Part shown: positions 46,354 to 64,000 of the stretch, piece by piece
Numbering within the stretch: position 1 is the stretch's first letter
Layout: each line of letters starts with the position of its first letter
Assembly: GCF_918797505.1 (NCBI RefSeq)
Contig: NC_092798.1
Location: 7,639,501-7,703,500 of the forward strand
Length of the DNA stretch: 64,000 nucleotides
Source: Bemisia tabaci
Taxonomy: Eukaryota > Arthropoda > Insecta > Hemiptera > Aleyrodidae
Direction: 5' to 3'
Translations under genes and position numbers: made by a program
The notes under the pieces: generated by a model
Database searches by the model: none
What the model saw: only the letters and a program-made list of their open reading frames with translations
What the model was told of the DNA's origin: nothing

Positions 46354-47670
46354 AGGCAAAATCTCACGACAGCACATACCCAGGGGATGTCGCACCCAAT
46401 ACATCTCGAAGGAAGCCTTAGACAAATACGAAGAACTGTTTAACGAAGACCCATTCTCGGAAGATACAATCCAAGCAGGCGAGGGCCTATTGCTCAGTAT
46501 TTCTGAGTCGAGGAAGGAGAAGTGGTGCAACTTATTACAGGAAACCGATATGAAGCATAACAGCAGGAAAGCATGGAAACTAGTCAAAAGCCTCAGTGGC
46601 GACCCAACAAGCCCCCAGCGTAAGTATGGAGATGTCACACCGAATCAAATAGCGCACCAACTGCTACTCAATGGAAGAACCAGGCGGAAGAAGAAGAAGG
46701 ACTGTAAAATCAGAAGAAAAATGGACGAAGAGAACAACTTCCTGGCGTGTCCATTCTCCATTCAAGAACTTCAGAGTGCCATCGAGGAAATGAAAATCAA
46801 CAAGGCAGCCGGACTCGATGACATAAGACCTGAACAAATCAAACACTTCGGGCCTAAAACAAAAGCGTAGATACTCGCGGTAATAAATAGCTGTGTCAAA
46901 GAGATGCAAATTCCCAAACCCTGGAGAAAGTCTCGAGTTGTTGCCCTTCTGAAGCCTGGAAAAGACCCGACAGAAGCTAAAAACTTCCGGCCAATCTCCC
47001 TCCTATGCCAGCTGTTCAAAGTCATGGAGCGAATGGTTCTGAAACGAATATCGGATCACGTGGATGAAGCCTTAATAAAAGAACAGGCAGGTTTCAGGCC
47101 TGGTCGTTCATGCTGCGGACAGATACTCAACTTGACCCAGCATATTGAAGACGGTTTCCAGAGGGGCGAGGTGACTGGGGTTGCCTTCCTGGACCTTAGT
47201 GCAGCCTACGACACGGTCAACCACAAGCTACTGACCAAAAAAGTGTATAGTGTAACGAAAGATTACACACTAGCCAAGTTCATTCAGTGCATGCTACAGA
47301 ACAGACACTTCTTTGTCACCTTGCAAACGAAGAATAGCCGATGGAGGAGACAGAAGAACGGTCTCGCACAAGGTAGCGTTTTGGCCCCAATACTATTCAA
47401 TATTTATACCAACGATCAGCCAGTTAACGAGTTCGTGCGAAGCTTCATTTATGCGTGTTAGTTACCAGTAGAATGTTTCCGATCCTGCTTCAAATGAAAT
47501 CACTGGATCAGGCCCTGAACTTCGGAAGGAAGGCTCTGTTGTTTCTGATCTTCACCTCACGTGGCTGGACAAAAGAAATTTTCTGTTTGTCAAAGTCTCT
47601 CACTATTCCCGAAATTTGTGGCCATCCTCAGAAAGGGACCCCAATCCTAAAATACTCAGAATTAAGTTGA
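46354..47670 (+). pseudogene. LINE reverse transcriptase (jockey/I-like), broken at the YADD motif
   Basis: In one frame from 46358: a linker region, then IEEMKINKAAGLDDIRPEQI, WRKSRVVALLKPGKDP, NFRPISLLCQLFKVMERM, EQAGFRPGRSC, FLDLSAAYDTVNH (with the first catalytic Asp) and NGLAQGSVLAPILFNIYTND. One in-frame TAG lies at 46868-46870. At 47452 the reading runs into FIYA and then a stop. The expected DD pair is missing, and reading resumes in another frame as LVTSRM from about 47460. The gene is dead. Its 5' end begins with a 21-bp segment that also ends the endonuclease piece at 48893-48913. Confidence 0.9.
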
Positions 47671-48103
47671 TACTAGAACAGAGCAGGATTTTCTGCAAAA
47701 TTTTTCGGACAAATAACGTTGTGGTGTGTGAAACTATGGTTGTTGGAGTTTGCATTTTGCAGTTAAAAAGTAAAAAAAAAACATACATGGTATCGAACAG
47801 GGCCGGATTAAGGGGGTGGCCACATGGGCCGTGGCTCATGGCGGCAAATCAAGGAGGCGGCAAATTTTTCAATTTTTTTAAAAAAAAAAATCGAATTTTG
47901 AAAAAAATTACCGACGAGAAAAGGCGAAAAAATCTCTCATTTCCTGGGAGGGGGACACTGCAGGAGCCTCCCCGAAGATTGCGTTCACCACTCGAACTAC
48001 CGGAAGAACCTCAAGCAATCGGGCGTCCTCTGGGCAACGACTAAGTCGGCCGATCCTGCAAACACCGAAGCACCAAAACCAAAGATGCCAGATCAGCTCC
48101 ATA
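47671..48103. other. Spacer between LINE halves, with a hAT-like end
   Basis: CAGGGCCGGATTAAGG at about 47803 resembles the terminus of many hAT MITEs, but no matching second end is present. The rest includes an A-rich run near 47880 and no domain. Confidence 0.4.
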
Positions 48104-48913
48104 CGGAGCCTTCAAAACAACTTTATGCAATATCGAAGGCTTATCTGTAAATAAACAAATTTTACTGTCTGACATGTGCAATCGCAACAAATGTAATATC
48201 TTAGTGTTACAAGAAACCCATAGGGGACCAAATAGTCACAGACCAAAGATCCATGGAATGAATCTAGTCGTAGAAAGGCCCCACGAGCAGTATGGAAGCG
48301 CTATATTTGTTAGGCCAGACATTGACGTACGCTCCTGTGCCTTGACCTGCGTTGAGGATGTAGACATTTTAACGATAGAGCTCCAATCCTGCACCGTCAC
48401 ATCAGTGTACAAACCACCCAATACAGCGTTCAAATTCCACGAACCAGATAACTTCCGCAATCAAAATGTTAACATCGTCTTGGGTGACTTCAACTGCCAC
48501 AGTACAGCGTGGGGATACAACGAAACCAACGACGACGGTGAGAAACTGGAGAACTGGGTAGACCAAGTGAACCTCAAACTAATACACGATCCAAAATTGC
48601 CCGCATCATTTAATAGCGGACGCTGGAGACGAGGATACAACCCGGACAACATTTTTGTGTCTGACAGGATAGCTCAGCAAACAGTGAAACAAGTGGAAGA
48701 ACCCATACCAAAATCTCAACACCGAGCAATAACCTGTTATATAACGGCAGCAATTAGACCAAACACGGTCCCGTTCAAAAGACGCTTCAACTTCAAGAAA
48801 GCTAACTGGGAACTTTTCACACGAGACCTGGATCAAGAAATCTCCAAAATAAAGCCCGAAATCCAATCGTATGGAGCATTCACAGAACTTGTAGGCAAAA
48901 TCTCACGACAGCA
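48104..48913 (+). pseudogene. LINE apurinic-type endonuclease domain
   Basis: One open frame of about 265 codons reads NILVLQETHRGPN (catalytic Glu), TSVYKPPN, NIVLGDFNCHSTAWG (catalytic Asp and Asn) and a late SQH where most relatives have SDH. This is the APE-type endonuclease of LINE ORF2, placed downstream of the RT half although it should precede it. It ends at ISRQH then TAG, at the exact residue where the RT piece at 46358 begins. No ORF1 zinc-knuckle region was seen. Confidence 0.88.
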
Positions 48914-59477
<10,564 letters not shown>

Positions 59478-60420
59478 TTAAATTAAACAAAAAACGGCAA
59501 ACATGAATGCGTACATACTCCCTCAAGCTGTGTGCTTTGTATGTACATGGATATTGATTTACATGTAGATTTTTTTATTTTTTCCTCTTTTTCTATTCAA
59601 GCTGAAAAGTTAAATTCAGGAAGCTCATGCCTCCCCGTAAAATTTCTGCATCCTCCTGAGTTTTTACTGACGGTAACGCAATCTTGATTTAGAAATCTTG
59701 GGAGTCAAATTTTTCCTGAATTCTGAATTTTTTTACAACGTTTGTACTTTTCTCTTTTGTTTTTAGTCCACTGTATCCCCCAAAGTTTTATGTCTTATTT
59801 CTCTATTTTACTATATCTAAATTTTTGAGGGAACTTTTCGAGCAAATTTAACAAGGCTAGAATTTTTGGAGTTCCTTGAGAGGAAGCTCAGCCTGCGTTT
59901 CTTACTCCATCCTCTGCCCAGATTAGGCCGAAATTCCAGAACGTTCGGTGATTTATTGCGTAGTATTTTTTTTTTTCTTTAATTTCCCTTCTCCTAATGA
60001 AATGTGCCTTAAGTTTAAGCTATTTGTAAGAGACTTAACTAAAAGTAAGAGAGCTGCGGAAAATTCAAGCTGTCATGCCAATAAATCAGCAATGAATTCT
60101 TCGTTACTTTTATTCCTTGGCAAGATTTCGATTTTTTCTTTACGTTCTCTGTATTGATGTGCAGTTCTTGAATCAGATTAAATGGTTTTTAGAAGTTATA
60201 TATCTTAGTAATTATGTTAGAACTGTTCTCATTGTTCCTCATTCTTTTTTCATTTTGTCCTTGGAATTATATTAATATTGTGATAAATATATTTTTAAAT
60301 TTGTAAACAATTTTGAGCTTTATCCTCCTGAAGCCTGGAAAGTTTTTCAACTCTACTCTCGAGCATGCGGACGTTGACAGTTAGCCCCGATGTACAATAA
60401 ACACCAATAGGAGTCTAACC
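59478..60420 (+). other. Probable 3' UTR of the VCP-like gene
   Basis: AT-rich sequence after the stop. AATAAA occurs at 60080-60085 and at 60396-60401, either of which could direct polyadenylation. No frame of interest. Confidence 0.6.
60396..60401 (+). promoter_or_regulatory. Candidate polyadenylation signal
   Basis: AATAAA in GTACAATAAACACC, about 920 bp after the VCP-like stop. It is a candidate only; a nearer AATAAA is at 60080. Confidence 0.4.
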
Positions 60421-61021
60421 AACTGCCTTGAAATAGGTGTTATTTACCTAAAACTTAATATTTATTTTACATCTCACAATTTTTAATCTCTCTCTTTGAT
60501 CATCTTTTTAAAAATAGTCACTAAAATTTTCCGTTGTAATGTACAATTAAAAAAAAAATCATTGGAGGGTTTGCCAAGGTGGAAATAGGCATTCTACCTC
60601 TGCAAGCTATTATAGCTTGAATATATGAATAATCATGAAAATTTCTCAGATTATTTTCAGAGAATTAGATTCAGACTAAGAGGATGGATGTCTGTGGAGC
60701 TATCAAATTTTTAGGCCCTTAGCACTTCTCATCTGGAAATAACGGTAAAATTACAACAAATTTTCTTCTTTCATAGACAATATTTATCAATGAAAACCTC
60801 TGTCATAGCTTTGCCTTTGTTTTCAAAAGGGCTTTAAAATTTGAACCTGAACTCCTGACCAACTATGCACATTGTACAAATCAAAATCGTTGAAAAAAGT
60901 CAAAGTAAATAAATTTCATTATTCAAAACCAGTTTCACATGGTTCTAAAACTGCGTAGATTCACCTTAACAACTCAAATATCATGAACAGACTTGGATTC
61001 TTTTTTGCAAAAGGATGCATG

Positions 61022-61274
61022 TAGGCCTTGTCTCCCCGGGATGTTTCATGGGATTTTTCCCAGGGATAAATCTCACTTGCGAAGTTGGGAATAATATTGA
61101 GTTAATGAATACTCATCACAGTATCAATTAGAGTCTTTACAGAGCCCTCAGAGTGGTTCAGAGAGAAGAAGAAATTTTTTTGTTCTGTAAAACGCGGAAA
61201 AAGCCCAGAAGTCTCATTCATGCGATTTGAACTTGGGACAAATCCCATGAAACGTCCTATGGAGACAAGGCCTA
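61022..61274. mobile_element. MITE, AGGCCTTGTCTCC termini, uninterrupted copy
   Basis: A 253-bp element with ends TAGGCCTTGTCTCCCCGGGA and inverse GGAGACAAGGCCTA, plus inner inverted GGGATTT-TCCC and GGGACAAATCCC blocks. Same family as 11913-13438, and it supplies the pre-insertion sequence around the TRIM-like element. Confidence 0.82.
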
Positions 61275-62389
61275 AGCATTTTTGTTTCAGCGCCAACTCC
61301 TACGTACAGCGTTCAAAGTGTTGATGTCGTACCATTGGCTTTGTTTTCATAGATAGTGATCTGATGCTTAGATTTTTACTTTTTTAGGATAGCAATCTGT
61401 CAAAATGCTCACTTTGAATTCCGTTTAGTTAAACAAGTAGATGGTGTCTTTCTGTGTTTTCCCAAGAGTGATTTCTCCATTTATTATCAGATCTTGCTAT
61501 TTCCTGTCTTTATACAAAATTCGACTGTCATACCTATGTTAAGCAGTTATAGTAGTCATCGATTTGTTTTTTGTGTTTGTTTGAATTAGGCACAGAGCAT
61601 CGCCCCAATGAGGGGGGTTGCTCTATTGAGGGGTCAACGGAGTTGACAATGGATGGAGTAACTCCAGCCTAATGATAAGAGCAGTTAAGTTTTCCCTTTC
61701 AACCACTTGCAGAGCTTCGATCTATTAGCTGCAGAGGATCAATAACTGAGCAATGTGGAACGTCTCTGCAGTTGAAGACGAAAGGAAAATAACTTTTTAT
61801 CGTATGATTCGATGATTCAGTTTGTCCGCTCGTCATGGTTCGATAGCTCGATCGCTCTCATCGAAGTCACTCCTTCGATAATCGAAAAGGGGACGGAAAA
61901 ATAGAAGTTTCGATAACATTACTGAATTTTGACAACATGGTTTTTTGTGATGATGAGGATTTTTCGTGTTCAAACGCTACTGTTTTCTCAGAGGTTTCCT
62001 CGGTGTTTTCTCAGAATGTTGACTGTGTTCTCAGACAGTTTCGGCTGTGTTCTTGGAAGTTTCTCCGTGTTCTCGCTCACTTTTTTGTGTTTTCTTGCTC
62101 TATTAGGTTTGGACACCAACGGCGTTCCATAGTTTGGACACAAACGGCGTTCCATAGTTGCCTAACAGGCTCAACAGTACATTTTAACAAACGAATTAGA
62201 CTTTATGTCCAAATCGTGCAAAATACATTTTTAGGTACTCTTGAGAGCCACTGAGTTCAAAAATTACAGATACTTCCAAAAATTCACTTTCTCTAACAAC
62301 AATCAGTAAGGATTATTTGGACTTTTTTAAAGCTTTTACTAAGTTCATTTGTTTTGATTTGATGAAGTGAGAAGAAATAAATCCACTCT
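61275..62389. other. Intergenic, small tandem duplication
   Basis: No gene seen. TTTGGACAC-C/A-AACGGCGTTCCATAG is repeated twice in tandem at about 62108-62157. A TGTTCTC-rich stretch at 61980-62100 yields overlapping Ser/Phe/Val-rich frames that look like low complexity. Confidence 0.55.
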
Positions 62390-64000
62390 GCAGCGAAAGA
62401 AGCCCTAGGTGTTCACAAAACCAGTAATAAATACCAGCATCCTTACTGGTGGGATGAAGAAATTGAAGACGAGATAAATCTTAAGAGGCAAAAACATCTT
62501 ATATTTCTGTCGTCTAAAAAGACTGAAGATAAAGTTGCTTACAGGAAAGCTCAGTCTAAAGTTAGGAGCCTCATAACACGGAAGAAGAATGAAGCTTGGG
62601 AAAGCAACTGTTCTAGAATTAACACCTACCTAGGGGGGAGAAAAAGTGCTGAGAGCGCGACATCGTTTCTCCGATATCACTTAAAAAACTGGAGGATCAT
62701 TTTAAAGATCTTTTGACGGAAAGGCGCCCAGAGTTTCGAGACAACAGCACGGACAACGGAAGAATGAACAACTTGGAGATCCACACTTGTGACATAATTA
62801 AAGCGGTTAAAGAGCTAATTAATGGCAAAGCACCGGGTCCTGGTGGGATCCCTGTCGAGTTGGTCAAGTACGGGACTGCTAAGCTCTTTGAGTGCCTCAG
62901 AAAACTGATGCAACAATGCATCAGGGGTGACGAGGTACCAAGGGAGTGGAAGGAGTCTTGGATCAAGGCCATCTACAAAAAGAAGGGAAGGAAGGACGAC
63001 TGTAACAACTACCGGGGGCTCTCAGTGACCGGGACAATAAGCAAAGTTTACGGGAAGATACTGAAAGCGAAGATCGAGGACGAATGGCAGGATCACGAAG
63101 CAGAGGAGCAGGCTGGTTTTAGAGCTGGCAGGTCTACGATAGATCACCTCTTTGTTATTGTCCAGGTCATTGAGAAGAAAATGGCCGTAGCTCAGGAACT
63201 GCATTTAATTTTTGTGGATCTCCAGAAGGCGTATGACAGCGTGCCGTTGGTGAAACTTTGGGAGGCCTTGGAAAAATCGAATTTTAACGGGGGGTTGATT
63301 GACGCTGTTAAGCGATTTTATAAAGGGAGTTTTACCAAAGTTAAGTGCCATGGGGGGTTGTCAGCGGGATTTTATGCGACTAAGGGTCTAAAACAGGGAT
63401 GTTGTTTGTCGCCAACATTATTTAAAATTTATCTCGAGTGCGTGCTAAAAGAATGGAAAAAGAAATGCTCTGGTATGGGTGTCCCCTTGGGTGATCTCGA
63501 AACTCTGTTTACTCTGTGCTTTGCTGATGACCAGGTGGTGGTTGCTCAAGATCAAGATGATGCGGAATACATGATGCGCAAGTTAGTAGAAGAGTATCGG
63601 AAGTGGGGTCTGGAAGTCAGCATATCCAAATCTGAGAAGATGACTTTTGGCGGTGATCAGCAAAGCATTGAGTTGGAGGATGGGCAGCAGATCAAAGGCT
63701 GCGAGCACTTTAAGTACTTGGGAGTGCGGTTGACCCAGGATGGAAGGACGGATCAAGCTATCAGGGAAAGGAACACCTTAGCAAGGAAGGCTATAGCGAT
63801 GTTAAATGGAATCCTCTGGGATCAGCGGATTTCCAAAGATAACAAGAGGAGGATATACAACGCTGTAGTCAAAAGTATATTAACATACGGATGTGAAGTT
63901 TGGCAGCTGAAGAAACGGACACAGGATATGCTAAGAGCAACGGAGATGGATTTCTGGAGAAGGTCAGCAGGAATTTCTAGGAGAGATCGGGTCCGTAATG
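62390..64000 (+). pseudogene. LINE reverse transcriptase (RTE-like), one frameshift, runs off the window
   Basis: A 5' segment (62390-62705) reads YWWDEEIEDEINLKRQKH and ITRKKNEAWESN, the endonuclease-RT linker of LINE ORF2. From 62689 a second frame stays open to the window end. It has NGKAPGPGGIPVELVKYG, WIKAIYKKKGRKDDC, NYRGLSV, EEQAGFRAGRST, IFVDLQKAYDSVP (catalytic Asp), GLKQGCCLSPTLF, the FADD catalytic pair near 63526 and the thumb block FKYLGVRLTQDG. All RT motifs are intact, but the two segments need a one-base frame change near 62675-62690. No endonuclease lies upstream, so the copy is probably 5'-truncated. RTE-like affinity is a guess from the motif spellings. Confidence 0.88.

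Overview
The window is nuclear DNA from an animal, most likely an arthropod and probably an insect (inference). It is AT-rich, its genes have GT-AG introns, and one gene has introns and a protein sequence very close to insect TER94/VCP. The repeats fit an arthropod: mariner, pogo-like, hAT and Mutator-like elements, a BEL/Pao retroelement, several LINE fragments and many foldback elements. A hemipteran is plausible but not proven. I saw no bacterial genes, CRISPR array, rRNA or confident tRNA.

Layout. 1-9.5 kb: low-complexity AT and poly-C/G tracts, then mostly unique non-coding sequence with no gene I recognise. 9.5-15.2 kb: stacked transposons, including a 1.1 kb LTR element with identical LTRs, sitting in MITEs next to a broken BEL/Pao retroelement. 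15.2-18.2 kb: BEL/Pao integrase remains and a 2.3 kb inverted-repeat element. 19.2-22.2 kb: another nest, with a Mutator-like element inside a foldback inside a foldback. 22.5-24.5 kb: a 2 kb element carrying about ten copies of a GGCTACGGTACGGAC-like motif. 25-35 kb: foldbacks, tandem repeats, a hAT MITE and antisense LINE fragments. 35.4-41.4 kb: a compound palindrome carrying hAT, pogo-like and mariner insertions, several with empty-site paralogues in the same window. 43.4-46.3 kb: part of an unknown gene, one 103-bp exon followed by three tandem ~0.5 kb units each holding a 57-bp mini-exon. 46.35-48.9 kb: a LINE with its RT and endonuclease halves in swapped order. 50.05-59.48 kb: a 12-exon VCP/p97-like AAA+ ATPase gene, + strand, lacking a recognisable N-terminal exon and carrying substitutions at key catalytic positions. 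59.5-62.4 kb: its 3' UTR, a MITE and sequence in which I see no gene. 62.4-64.0 kb: a second LINE, open to the window edge.

The VCP-like gene and the mini-exon gene are the only host genes I can support. Everything else readable is mobile-element sequence or its relics. Nested insertions are the main theme: where a paralogue without the insertion is also in the window, element ends and target-site duplications can be read directly.
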